DNA of 7,673 bases from Gemmatimonadota bacterium (GCA_002686955.1 NYZA01000031.1:1-7673), one strand, 5' to 3'; positions 1 through 6,856 are shown, counted from the stretch's first letter. Translations and numbers: made by a program. The notes: generated by a model from the letters alone, not told the origin.

Positions 1-687
1 CCGCGGGGGGCGCCGATCCGCGTGGTGAGCGTCCGTCGCCACCAAGCCGGCCTGACCCGACTCGAGAAAATGCCACGACGCCGCCCGCGCATCACGCCCG
101 AAATCCCCCAACAGGCTACCCGCCGTGATCTGAAGATGCGAACCCGCCTCGAGCCAGGGGACGACCACCCGCGGGTGCCTCTGCACGAACCGGTGACGCT
201 CGGGATGAGAGACGATCGTGCATACCCCGGACGGAACCAGAGAGGAAATCAGAGCCATCGGCTCGATGTAGGCTTCGTGGGGAAGCTCGAGCAGCAGATA
301 CCGCCCGCCGTCCGCCAGCGTCAACACGCTTTTCTCGTCGATCAACCTCGGAATCCGCTCGTCGATCCGAACGTCGCCGCCCGCCAGAACCTCCAACACC
401 ACGCCCTCGTCCCGGAGAGATTCATTCAGCCGACCGACCGCCGACCGAACCTGCGGGCCGTCGTTCCGCCCTTCGTACCCCCCCAACTGGTGCGGCGTGG
501 CGATCACCCGAGTGATGCCGTCCTCCACCAAGGCGCGGCAAAGGCGCAGCGCTTCGGCCAAGCTCGACGGACCGTCATCGAGACCGGGCAGGCAATGGCA
601 GTGAATATCCACGAACTCCGTCGCCCCGGCAGGCTCGCCGCACCCCTCACCACCGTTACCGGGAGGTTCCACTCGCTGATCGCTCAT
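1..687 (-). CDS. cpsB: CpsB/YwqE-like PHP-family protein-tyrosine phosphatase (3' end outside window)
   Basis: The reading frame runs from ATG at 687 to the window edge without a stop, giving 229 residues. It belongs to the metal-dependent PHP phosphatases that dephosphorylate the tyrosine tail of bacterial BY-kinases. Visible signatures are D27-I-H29-C-H31 followed by LPGLDDG (27-39), ATPH with H66, LLELP with E134, SHPERH with H161, and ATDAHH with D219 and H221. In this family these form the multinuclear metal site. Family members are usually about 250 residues, so perhaps 20-30 are missing. About 22 hydrophilic, Gly/Glu-rich residues precede the conserved start; no signal peptide is seen, so it is probably cytoplasmic. 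The ribosome site is weak (GGGCGG), and a GTG lies immediately before the ATG in frame. It starts 18 nt after the kinase stop, so it is almost certainly cotranscribed and acts on that kinase. The family call is firm; the substrate is inferred from position. Confidence 0.9.
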   Translation of the reverse strand, partial: MSDQRVEPPGNGGEGCGEPAGATEFVDIHCHCLPGLDDGPSSLAEALRLCRALVEDGITRVIATPHQLGGYEGRNDGPQVRSAVGRLNESLRDEGVVLEVLAGGDVRIDERIPRLIDEKSVLTLADGGRYLLLELPHEAYIEPMALISSLVPSGVCTIVSHPERHRFVQRHPRVVVPWLEAGSHLQITAGSLLGDFGRDARAASWHFLESGQAGLVATDAHHADRRPPR

Positions 688-705
688 CACGCCCGCCCGA
701 TTCCG

Positions 706-3186
706 TTAGCCTGTGGAACTGCCCTTCTCCGTGCCTGACGAGCCTCTTCCTCCTTCACGCCGACCTTCGGCTCGATCGCGGCCATAGTACCCACCGTACT
801 GTCCGTACCCGCCATAGTAGCCGTACCCATAACCCTCCCGACGGTGATGCGCGTCGTTCACCACCACGCCCAGTAGATGACCGCCCACCGCCAGCAGACC
901 GTCCCGGGCCTGCTCACTCGCCTTCCGCGTCGATTTCTCCGCCCGCAAGACCAGAAGCGTGATGTCGCACCCCGCCGCCAGGATCCGCGCGTCGCTCACC
1001 GCCATGACGGGCGGCGAGTCGATCACTACGCGATCGTATTTCACCGCCAGCTCTTCGAGCATCTCTCGAAACGCGTCACTGTTGATAAACTCCGACGGAT
1101 TCGGCGGCAGCGGGCCACACCGCAGCACGTCGAGCCCCGCGACTTCGCTGGGTCGCAGCACCTCGTCGAGCGTCGCCTGACCGCTCAGGACGCTCGAGAG
1201 CCCCTGCTTGTCGTCCATCTCGAAGATCACGTGCTGCACCGGCTTGCGGAAATCCGAATCCATCAGCAGCGTGCGCTGACCCGCCTGCGCCATCGCGATC
1301 GCCAGGTTGCTCGCCGTCGTGGACTTGCCGTCACCCGGCGAAGGCGACGTGACCAGGATCGTCCTGGCCTCACCGTTCGGTGCTCCGAAGTACACCGCCG
1401 TCCGTATCGTACGATACGCCTCGGCAATCATCGAACTCGACGCCCGGCTCACTTGCTGCCCGTGGTCCGGCCTCGACGCCTTCCGCGACATCGACGGCAC
1501 CACACCCAACACGGGAACCCCCAGAATAGCGGTGATTTCGTCCGCCGAGCGGAAGCGATGATCCTTCCAGTCGACGAGCAGGGCCAACCCCGCCCCCAGA
1601 ATCAGCCCCGCCACTAACGCCGCCCCCATGATGCGGGCCTTCTCGGGCTTACTCGGCTCGTCCTCGACCTCGGCATACTCGAGAATGTTGATGTTCAGCA
1701 CGTCCGCCTTCTCGGTGACGTCCACTTCCTTGATCCGGTCGTCGAGGATGTCCAGCATTTTCTCCGTCTTGGAAACCTCCGACTCCAGCTTGGCCAGCTC
1801 CGTTGCCTTGGCGCCCAGCTCCTGCGCCTCCACGAGCTGAGTTCGGTAACGCTGGTCCAGTTCGGTCTCACGCTCCCGGGCCACCAACCACTGCTGCCTT
1901 GCCAGCTCGAGATAGGCTTCCCCCGTCGTCCGGTCCAGCGCCTCCAGCTCCCCCTTGATTCGGGCGATCTTACTCTCCAACGACTCGACCGCCGGATGGT
2001 CGGACGTGACCTGCCGCTGCAGGTCCGCCAGCTCGAGCTGCAACTGACTCGCGTCGCGGTGAAGCTGTACCTTCTCCTGGTTGAACGGGGTCGTGCCCAC
2101 CCTCCCGAATTGGGACTCGACCAGTTGCCGCAACCGCTCAGGATCACCCTGCATCTGCTCCGCTGCTTCGTAGGTGGCCTTCGCGACGATGGCGGCGCTC
2201 TGCGCGGCAGCCAGCTCCTCGTGCAACGTGGACAGTCCCCTCACCAGAAAACTCCCCCGGTCATCCTTCAATGACAGAACTGGATGCTTCTTCTGGGACA
2301 GGATGAGTTTCTCGTAGCTCTCGTTCCACTTCCCGTCCGCTTTTTTTCTTGCCTTTTCCAATATCTTGAGGACGCCGCCCGCCGTAGTCTGCTTTGTCGT
2401 CGATTGATAGCGGCGATACGACTCGACCACCTCGTAGACGATCAGTTCCGCCTCGTCCGGCCAAGGCGAATCGAACGACACGCTGATGATGTCGTCCTTC
2501 TTGCCCACTTTGACCTCGAGCTCCTTCTTCAGAAACACCTGGATGTTGTCCACGTCCTGAAACGTCTTCAGGCGATCATAGAATACCACCTGCTTTCCTT
2601 CGTCGGGCTCCTCCTCGGACTCGTCGCTCGCGACTGCGGTGGAGCCGCCCGTATCATTGAATGTCTTCGCGAAAAAAGCGAGGAGATCGGCCACCCCCTC
2701 GAGTATCTGCCGGCGTTGGAGAAGCGCTCCATTCGCCCCCTGCTCCGGTTGGCCTACCTCCTGCACCGACTCCTCGGCGACCGACGTGGTGCTGCCCTTG
2801 GTCGCCCGCGTCCGCGAAGACAGGATCCTCGTCTTCGCGTCCTCCGCCGCCTCCGCCACCGGTCTCAGAACCTCTGTCGAAAGAAAGATCTCCGCCTGCG
2901 TGTAGAGGTAGTTCTTCGACTGCGTCATCACCCCCTCGAACTCGGTGATGACCTTCGGGCCGCTTTGCTCGACGTAGATCCGCGACGTGCTCGTGTAGAT
3001 CGGCGTCGCCTTCATCAGGTAGATGAACGCCCCGACGATCGAGGCCAACGTCACCAAAGTCACGATCCAACGCCGACGCCAGAGGATTTCCAACAGGCCG
3101 GGAGGCGTGATCTCCGGCGACAACCCCGCCGGAGCCGCCTGAGAGCCGTTGCCCTCGCCCGTAGCCTGGGATCCCATTCTGCTCAT
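706..3186 (-). CDS. wzc: Wzc-like polysaccharide co-polymerase fused to BY-type tyrosine autokinase
   Basis: An 826-residue inner-membrane protein that controls chain length and export of polysaccharide and autophosphorylates on tyrosine. A Wzz-type N-terminal domain begins near residue 25. TM1 is about 40-58 and TM2 about 520-538, preceded by the Pro-containing EDEPSKPEKAR (508-518). The periplasmic part between them is largely helical and probably coiled-coil at 370-490. The cytoplasmic kinase has Walker A PGDGKST (617-623, K621), Walker A' LLMDSDFRKP (640-649, D643 and D645) and Walker B VVIDSPP (720-726, D723). The tail at 785-802 is Gly/Tyr-rich with eight tyrosines (786, 788, 790, 791, 794, 797, 800, 801), the expected autophosphorylation cluster. 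Unusual is a low-complexity Ser/Thr and acidic insertion at about 118-200. The ATG at 3186 is chosen because GAGGA (3199-3195) sits 8 nt upstream; a 38-residue upstream extension would overlap the export gene and does not look like protein. It lies between the export lipoprotein and the phosphatase. Confidence 0.94.
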   Translation of the reverse strand: MSRMGSQATGEGNGSQAAPAGLSPEITPPGLLEILWRRRWIVTLVTLASIVGAFIYLMKATPIYTSTSRIYVEQSGPKVITEFEGVMTQSKNYLYTQAEIFLSTEVLRPVAEAAEDAKTRILSSRTRATKGSTTSVAEESVQEVGQPEQGANGALLQRRQILEGVADLLAFFAKTFNDTGGSTAVASDESEEEPDEGKQVVFYDRLKTFQDVDNIQVFLKKELEVKVGKKDDIISVSFDSPWPDEAELIVYEVVESYRRYQSTTKQTTAGGVLKILEKARKKADGKWNESYEKLILSQKKHPVLSLKDDRGSFLVRGLSTLHEELAAAQSAAIVAKATYEAAEQMQGDPERLRQLVESQFGRVGTTPFNQEKVQLHRDASQLQLELADLQRQVTSDHPAVESLESKIARIKGELEALDRTTGEAYLELARQQWLVARERETELDQRYRTQLVEAQELGAKATELAKLESEVSKTEKMLDILDDRIKEVDVTEKADVLNINILEYAEVEDEPSKPEKARIMGAALVAGLILGAGLALLVDWKDHRFRSADEITAILGVPVLGVVPSMSRKASRPDHGQQVSRASSSMIAEAYRTIRTAVYFGAPNGEARTILVTSPSPGDGKSTTASNLAIAMAQAGQRTLLMDSDFRKPVQHVIFEMDDKQGLSSVLSGQATLDEVLRPSEVAGLDVLRCGPLPPNPSEFINSDAFREMLEELAVKYDRVVIDSPPVMAVSDARILAAGCDITLLVLRAEKSTRKASEQARDGLLAVGGHLLGVVVNDAHHRREGYGYGYYGGYGQYGGYYGRDRAEGRREGGRGSSGTEKGSSTG

Positions 3187-3194
3187 GATCACTT

Positions 3195-3199
3195 TCCTC
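3195..3199 (-). promoter_or_regulatory. Ribosome binding site of the Wzc-like kinase gene
   Basis: GAGGA read on the minus strand, 8 nt before the ATG at 3186-3184. It lies between the stop of the export gene (3206) and this start, and it decides the start in favour of residue M-S-R-M-G over an in-frame ATG at 3300 that lies inside the upstream gene. Confidence 0.8.
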
Positions 3200-3205
3200 G
3201 GATGC

Positions 3206-4414
3206 CTAATCGACGGGTGCCAAGAGGGTCCGCACCAGATCGTTCGCGGTGTTCTGCAAGGCGTTCCCCGCGTTGTTGCCCGATCCCTGGTTGTAATCAT
3301 ACGGGTTCCAGACCGTATAGCGCGCGTCGAGATTCACCCCCGCCCGTATCTGCAGAATCTCCGCCAGAATCAAGTGAAAGCGCGTCCACGCCGTGTGTTC
3401 CACCGCCACCACGTCCCCCGGCTTGAGCATGATCCCCAGGGGCGACTTCACCCCCTTCGCTCGGAGGTCGAATACCGCCTCCAGTACCTTGCCGTCGGAG
3501 GCCTGGCGATAGATCTTGGCATACTGCGGGTCCGCGAGATCGTTCAGCCCCGCGGCGAACGCCAGCCCCTGCAACAGGTTGTACTTCACCCCGGGCGGAT
3601 AGGGGTAGGCGCCGGCCTTGTTCACCAACCCGATCACCGTGAAAACCTCCGGATTCAGCCGCTCGACCTCCACCCGGTCGCCTTGACGAAGAGACACGTC
3701 CGCGAAGGGCACGTTCAGCCCCCTCACCGGCAACACCACCACCTGCGACCCGGAAGATGACTCACCCTCGGACGCACCATCGCCCTCGTCCTCATCCGCC
3801 TCCCCCGCCTCACCATCATCATCACCCTCCCCCTCACGCTCGATACGAATCACGCCCGCCCCTTCCTCCGTGTTGATCCCCCCGGCCTTGGTCAGCAACG
3901 CGACCAGCGACATCTCGTTGCTCTGAAGATCGTAGATCCCGGGCGATTGCACCGCACCCACCACCGCCACCCGGGCAATCCGATACTCACGAACGCTCGC
4001 GACGACACTGGGGGGATGGATCAAGTACTTCGGATGATAGGCGGCCGCCACCACGGATTCGATCTCCGGCAACGCCTTGCCCGAGACCTCGAGTTCACCG
4101 ACCACCGGCAGCGTGATCCTGCCCCCCGCCTTCACCCGGCACAAGTGCGGCTCGATCCGCTCGAACTGCCTCCGATCCGCGATCGATTCACGCAGGACCG
4201 CGGGCATCGTCAGCTCGAGCACGTCGTCAACCACCGGCCGATACGGACCGGCGAACAGTTTGGCGCGAACCAGCTCGTCCTCGTCCACCATCGGCTGCAT
4301 CGGACCGGCCTGCTCGAACTCGGCCAACTCCTCCGGCGTGGATACCGTCGCGCACCCCGTCCAGATCGGCACGCACAACAGCAATCGGCTGTACCTTGAC
4401 CGTCTCGCTCTCAT
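3206..4414 (-). CDS. wza: Wza-like outer-membrane polysaccharide export lipoprotein
   Basis: A 402-residue protein expected to form the outer-membrane and periplasmic export channel for the polysaccharide. The N-terminus has a basic region (MRARRSRYSR), a short hydrophobic stretch and a lipobox-like WTGC with Cys21, suggesting a lipoprotein. A polysaccharide-export domain covers about 57-140 (from GPYRPVVDDVLELTMP to PPSVVASV). A first SLBB-like domain follows at about 146-240 (VAVVGAVQSPGIYDL) and a second at about 257-320 (FTVIGLVNKAGAYPYPPG). KPGDVVAVEHT (331-341) precedes an amphipathic stretch (343-356) that could be the membrane helix known from Wza. An acidic Gly/Glu/Asp/Ser insertion (192-222) interrupts the first SLBB region. 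ATG at 4414 is preferred for its GGGAG site (4424-4420, 5 nt away) and for the signal peptide; an ATG five codons upstream is possible. The kinase gene begins 19 nt downstream, giving the usual Wza-Wzc partner pair. Confidence 0.92.
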   Translation of the reverse strand: MRARRSRYSRLLLCVPIWTGCATVSTPEELAEFEQAGPMQPMVDEDELVRAKLFAGPYRPVVDDVLELTMPAVLRESIADRRQFERIEPHLCRVKAGGRITLPVVGELEVSGKALPEIESVVAAAYHPKYLIHPPSVVASVREYRIARVAVVGAVQSPGIYDLQSNEMSLVALLTKAGGINTEEGAGVIRIEREGEGDDDGEAGEADEDEGDGASEGESSSGSQVVVLPVRGLNVPFADVSLRQGDRVEVERLNPEVFTVIGLVNKAGAYPYPPGVKYNLLQGLAFAAGLNDLADPQYAKIYRQASDGKVLEAVFDLRAKGVKSPLGIMLKPGDVVAVEHTAWTRFHLILAEILQIRAGVNLDARYTVWNPYDYNQGSGNNAGNALQNTANDLVRTLLAPVD

Positions 4415-4419
4415 TTGAA

Positions 4420-4424
4420 CTCCC
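4420..4424 (-). promoter_or_regulatory. Ribosome binding site of the Wza-like gene
   Basis: GGGAG on the minus strand, 5 nt before the ATG at 4414-4412. It supports this start over the in-frame ATG at 4429, which has no clear purine-rich site before it and would add five residues ahead of the signal peptide. Confidence 0.6.
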
Positions 4425-4635
4425 GCCATGCGTTCCGACTCGTCTTTGCTTCCCGGGCGAGCGATACCCATACACCGAACATCCCCCCGCGCCGGTCCGG
4501 GGCAACCTCGCCCGATTCGATCTCTGCCCGTATTATCGGCGGCCTGATCGCCCTGGATGATCGACTTCGGGTCGAGATCAGCCTCACCTTCACCCCCGAC
4601 GGCAGTCCGTCCGCCAACCCTCGGAACCGCCCGGT

Positions 4636-4656
4636 GAGCCGATGCCGAATCGGCTC
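4636..4656 (-). repeat. Hairpin in the transferase-export gene gap
   Basis: Perfect 8-bp arms GAGCCGAT (4636-4643) and ATCGGCTC (4649-4656) enclose a 5-nt loop. No T-run follows on the minus strand, so it is not a standard terminator. It could stabilise or be processed in the operon mRNA, or be a protein site; function is unknown. Confidence 0.5.
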
Positions 4657-4754
4657 CGTACGCGCCGAAACGAGCCATACGCCGGCACCGCGCCTCGAGC
4701 CACGGTCCGATATCCATCGCCCCGGCTTGGCCTCGCCCTGATCGCGCCCCGCGT

Positions 4755-6281
4755 TCAGGCGACCGGGCCGCTCCGCGACGGTGTCCACAGAGCATCACGA
4801 CCGACCGAACGATCGCTCGCGGACACCCCACCTTCTCGTGGCCGAGTCACCGGGCGGTACTCGTCCACCAGGCGGGCGAACTGCGTGGCCCGGTGAGACG
4901 CCGTTTCCAGCGAGCCGTTGATCGCCACCCCCAACTGAAGGTCCAAAGAGGGAACGTCCGACCACGGGGGAGCGGGCAAACGGACGTCGAGCACCCGGCC
5001 CGAATCGGGCACCCAACTCGGATTACGCCACACGATGATCTGTTCCACCCCCGCGTCATCCTGATACGACGCCGACAGCCAGACGAAATCCATCTCCTTG
5101 CCCGCCGCGCACATCGCCTGCCACCACTGCTCGAAATCGCCCGCCGCCCGAACCGTCAGGCACGCCCGATCATGGACCCGCCGCGTCTCCTTGTTGTCCC
5201 GGGCAAGTCGCTGATTCACCCGGATCCGCTCGATGGTCTCCCGCAGGCGGATCGCACCGACCATCCGAAACACCACCAGTAACAAGAGCATCACACAACA
5301 AAAAACCACGACCGTCTCGCGGCCTCGCGTAATCATCATCACCAGCCCGAGCCCCGTCGTCGTCGCCGTCACCAGGTAAATGAAAAGCACCACGTGACGC
5401 TGATGAAGCCCCAGATCCACCAGGCGGTGGTGAATGTGACTGCGATCGGGAGCAAACATGCTGCGTCGCTCCAGCGTCCGACGCAGCATGGAGAACAGCG
5501 TGTCGAGGATCGGTACCCCCAGGGCCAGAAACGGCAGGGCCAAGCCCACCATGGTCACCGATTTCTGAGAGCACATGACACTCGAGGCCCCCAGGACGAA
5601 CCCAAGAAACAAGCTTCCCGAATCGCCCAGAAAGACCTTGGCGGGATTGAAATTGAAGACGAGAAAGCCCAACAGGCTGCCCAGAAGCGCGAGCATCAAG
5701 ACGGCCATCACCGCCATTCCCGTGTGGATGGCGAGCATGGCGATCACCGCGCAGGCGATCGACGCGATGCCCGCCGCCAAGCCGTCGAGCCCGTCGATGA
5801 GGTTGACCGCGTTGCAGATCCCTACCAGCCAGAGGATCGTCAGCGGCCAGGAGAACAGGCCGAACTCGATGCGCATCCAATCACCCACGGCAAACGCGTT
5901 GATACGAATACCGAAGGCGCAGACGAGGACGGCCGCCGCGACCTGCACGATGAACTTCGTTCGTGCTCTGAGCTGATACAGATCGTCGGCCAATCCCACT
6001 CCGAAGGCCGCCGTCGCCCCGACGGCCAGAGCAATGATCTGCCATTCGATCTCACGGAACGCCCGGCTCACCGCATTATCGAGCCAGAGCACCGCCGACG
6101 TCAGGATCAGCGTCGGGATGAAGACCGCGATCCCGCCGATCCGGGGGATGGCCTTCGTGTGGACTTTGCGTACCCCGGGCTCGTCGTGGGCTCCGACCCG
6201 ACGCGCCACCCAGATCACGACAGGCGTCAGGAGAATCGCCCACAGCACCGAGCCCAACAGGACCGCGATGTAGGTCTTCAT
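4755..6281 (-). CDS. wecA: WecA/TagO-like undecaprenyl-phosphate sugar-1-phosphate transferase with C-terminal extension
   Basis: A 508-residue polytopic inner-membrane enzyme of the MraY/WecA/TagO family. These enzymes move a HexNAc-1-phosphate from a UDP-sugar to undecaprenyl phosphate, the first step of repeat-unit assembly. Family motifs, in order: DEPGVRKVHTKAIPRIGG (33-50), LADD with D99 and D100, NAVNLIDGLDGLA (157-169), FNPAKVFLGDSGS (211-223, D220), and the cytoplasmic RSHIHHRL (280-287). About ten or eleven membrane segments lie between residues 3 and 342. Family members are often about 350 residues; here about 160 more (350-508) form a soluble, probably cytoplasmic tail that I cannot assign. 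ATG at 6281 is chosen because GGGGA (6294-6290) lies 8 nt upstream; a TTG start at 6332 in the same frame lacks support. It is the first gene of the cluster. The exact sugar cannot be read from sequence, so WecA is a family-level name. Confidence 0.92.
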   Translation of the reverse strand: MKTYIAVLLGSVLWAILLTPVVIWVARRVGAHDEPGVRKVHTKAIPRIGGIAVFIPTLILTSAVLWLDNAVSRAFREIEWQIIALAVGATAAFGVGLADDLYQLRARTKFIVQVAAAVLVCAFGIRINAFAVGDWMRIEFGLFSWPLTILWLVGICNAVNLIDGLDGLAAGIASIACAVIAMLAIHTGMAVMAVLMLALLGSLLGFLVFNFNPAKVFLGDSGSLFLGFVLGASSVMCSQKSVTMVGLALPFLALGVPILDTLFSMLRRTLERRSMFAPDRSHIHHRLVDLGLHQRHVVLFIYLVTATTTGLGLVMMITRGRETVVVFCCVMLLLLVVFRMVGAIRLRETIERIRVNQRLARDNKETRRVHDRACLTVRAAGDFEQWWQAMCAAGKEMDFVWLSASYQDDAGVEQIIVWRNPSWVPDSGRVLDVRLPAPPWSDVPSLDLQLGVAINGSLETASHRATQFARLVDEYRPVTRPREGGVSASDRSVGRDALWTPSRSGPVA

Positions 6282-6488
6282 GAGCTTCGTCCCCGAGGCC
6301 GTCCGAAAACGCGCCCGACCGCCCTTACGCAAGGTCGCGAGACGCGGACATGACGCGGGATCACCGCCGCCTCGGCCGACGCCGACCCGGCGCGCGGTGC
6401 CTACGTACCCGCCCGTCCATGGTAGTGGGTCAGGGCTCCGAACCTAGCGGTGGGAAGCCCCATAATCTCCGCCGCTCCATCGAGCTGT

Positions 6489-6518
6489 ATTGTACCAATG
6501 TCCCCCAGCGAATGTCCA
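6489..6518 (-). promoter_or_regulatory. Candidate sigma70-type promoter of the polysaccharide cluster
   Basis: On the minus strand TGGACA (6518-6513) and TACAAT (6494-6489) are separated by 18 nt; each matches the consensus at five of six positions. It is the best pair I found upstream of the transferase and would give a leader of about 200 nt. GGACATT occurs twice, 14 nt apart (6517-6511 and 6503-6497); the first copy overlaps the -35. ATTG-GTA-CAAT (6499-6489) is a small dyad over the -10. Confidence 0.5.
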
Positions 6519-6579
6519 GTAACATAGGCCGCGGTTTCAGTGGCACTTCAACTCCCGCAAGCAGGGCCGTCGCGCGCTC

Positions 6580-6598
6580 GCCCACGGACGGCGTGGGC
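6580..6598. repeat. Perfect 7-bp hairpin upstream of the cluster promoter
   Basis: Arms GCCCACG (6580-6586) and CGTGGGC (6592-6598) with a 5-nt loop. It lies upstream of the candidate promoter and has no adjacent T-run on either strand, so it may act as a DNA site rather than a terminator. Function unknown. Confidence 0.55.
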
Positions 6599-6625
6599 TC
6601 GGGGGGCGTGACCAGAGGGCTCATC

Positions 6626-6653
6626 CCGTGTCGCCGAGTCACGGCGACAGCGG
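6626..6653. repeat. Strong GC-rich hairpin upstream of the cluster promoter
   Basis: TGTCGCCG (6629-6636) and CGGCGACA (6642-6649) form a perfect 8-bp stem with a 5-nt loop. Three more pairs (6626-6628 with 6651-6653) extend it past a one-base bulge at 6650. No T-run follows on either strand. It sits about 110 nt upstream of the candidate promoter. Confidence 0.6.
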
Positions 6654-6715
6654 ACCGCCTTGGGGGGCTCCCTTGCATCAGGTCATGACGCTGTCGCACC
6701 ATGCCTGACGCACAC

Positions 6716-6751
6716 AAAAAAAGCTCCCTCGCCTTGGTAGGCAAGGGAGCT
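6716..6751 (-). terminator. Intrinsic terminator of the small secreted-protein gene
   Basis: Arms at 6751-6740 and 6733-6722 pair over 12 positions around a 6-nt loop. The only non-Watson-Crick position becomes a G-U pair when read as minus-strand RNA, but is an A/C mismatch on the other strand. A run of seven T on the minus strand (6722-6716) overlaps the last stem base and follows directly. Orientation and place, 123 nt after the secreted gene's stop, show that it ends that transcript and insulates the polysaccharide cluster. Confidence 0.92.
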
Positions 6752-6842
6752 CGAATTCCAGCTTGGCACGCCCACCGAATCCCATCGGCCGAGGCTGTTT
6801 CATCCCGAACACGGAGCCTTGCCGAGCCCGCACTTTCCGACA

Positions 6843-6856
6843 CCCCTCGCGAGGGG
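6843..6856. repeat. 14-bp palindrome in the 3' untranslated region
   Basis: CCCCTCGCGAGGGG is a perfect palindrome 18 nt after the small gene's stop codon, upstream of its terminator. As RNA it would be a poor hairpin because it has almost no loop; it could be a protein site or chance in GC-rich DNA. Confidence 0.45.

Larger units (their letters stand above)
4415..4754 (-). other. 340-nt gap between the transferase and export genes
   Basis: No convincing gene. The minus strand is open in two frames. One is the upstream extension of the Wza-like frame. The other is a 125-codon frame from GTG at 4788 to TGA at 4413-4411, whose stop overlaps the Wza-like ATG as ATGA. The latter's product is Arg-rich with no motif I recognise, so it is not called. 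The gap holds a perfect 8-bp hairpin (4636-4656) and a small UUCG-type hairpin (about 4558-4580). I found no good -35/-10 pair on the minus strand; GATAAT (4537-4532) lacks a matching -35. No run of U follows the hairpins, so a terminator is not indicated and read-through from the transferase gene is the simplest reading. Confidence 0.55.
6282..6715 (-). other. 434-nt gene-free stretch upstream of the polysaccharide cluster
   Basis: It lies between the terminator of the small secreted gene and the transferase start. It contains a candidate promoter (6518-6489), two strong hairpins (6580-6598 and 6626-6653) and a 10-nt copy of a terminator arm (6667-6676). The implied leader from the promoter to the start is about 200 nt, GC-rich, with no recognisable riboswitch. 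Open frames across it on either strand have no protein-like character and one runs through the terminator. Confidence 0.6.

Noticed and set aside
3187-3300. 38-residue N-terminal extension of the kinase frame (start at 3300)
   Set aside because: It overlaps the end of the export gene, has no ribosome site and no protein-like content; the ATG at 3186 has GAGGA at the right distance.
2284-3426. Long plus-strand open frames opposite the kinase and export genes (this one 380 codons; others at 22-738 and 5394-6353)
   Set aside because: They are antisense to clearly recognised proteins, rich in Arg/His/Pro as expected of shadows in GC-rich DNA, with no motifs.
4532-4560. GATAAT as a -10 for an internal promoter before the Wza-like gene
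   Set aside because: No acceptable -35 hexamer at 16-18 nt upstream.
4415-4831. 139-residue N-terminal extension of the Wza-like frame
   Set aside because: It would run through the gap and into the transferase gene and would bury the lipoprotein signal peptide; the frame is open only because of high GC content.
6282-6332. 17-residue extension of the transferase from TTG at 6332
   Set aside because: Rare start, no ribosome site; the ATG at 6281 has GGGGA 8 nt upstream and begins directly with a membrane segment.
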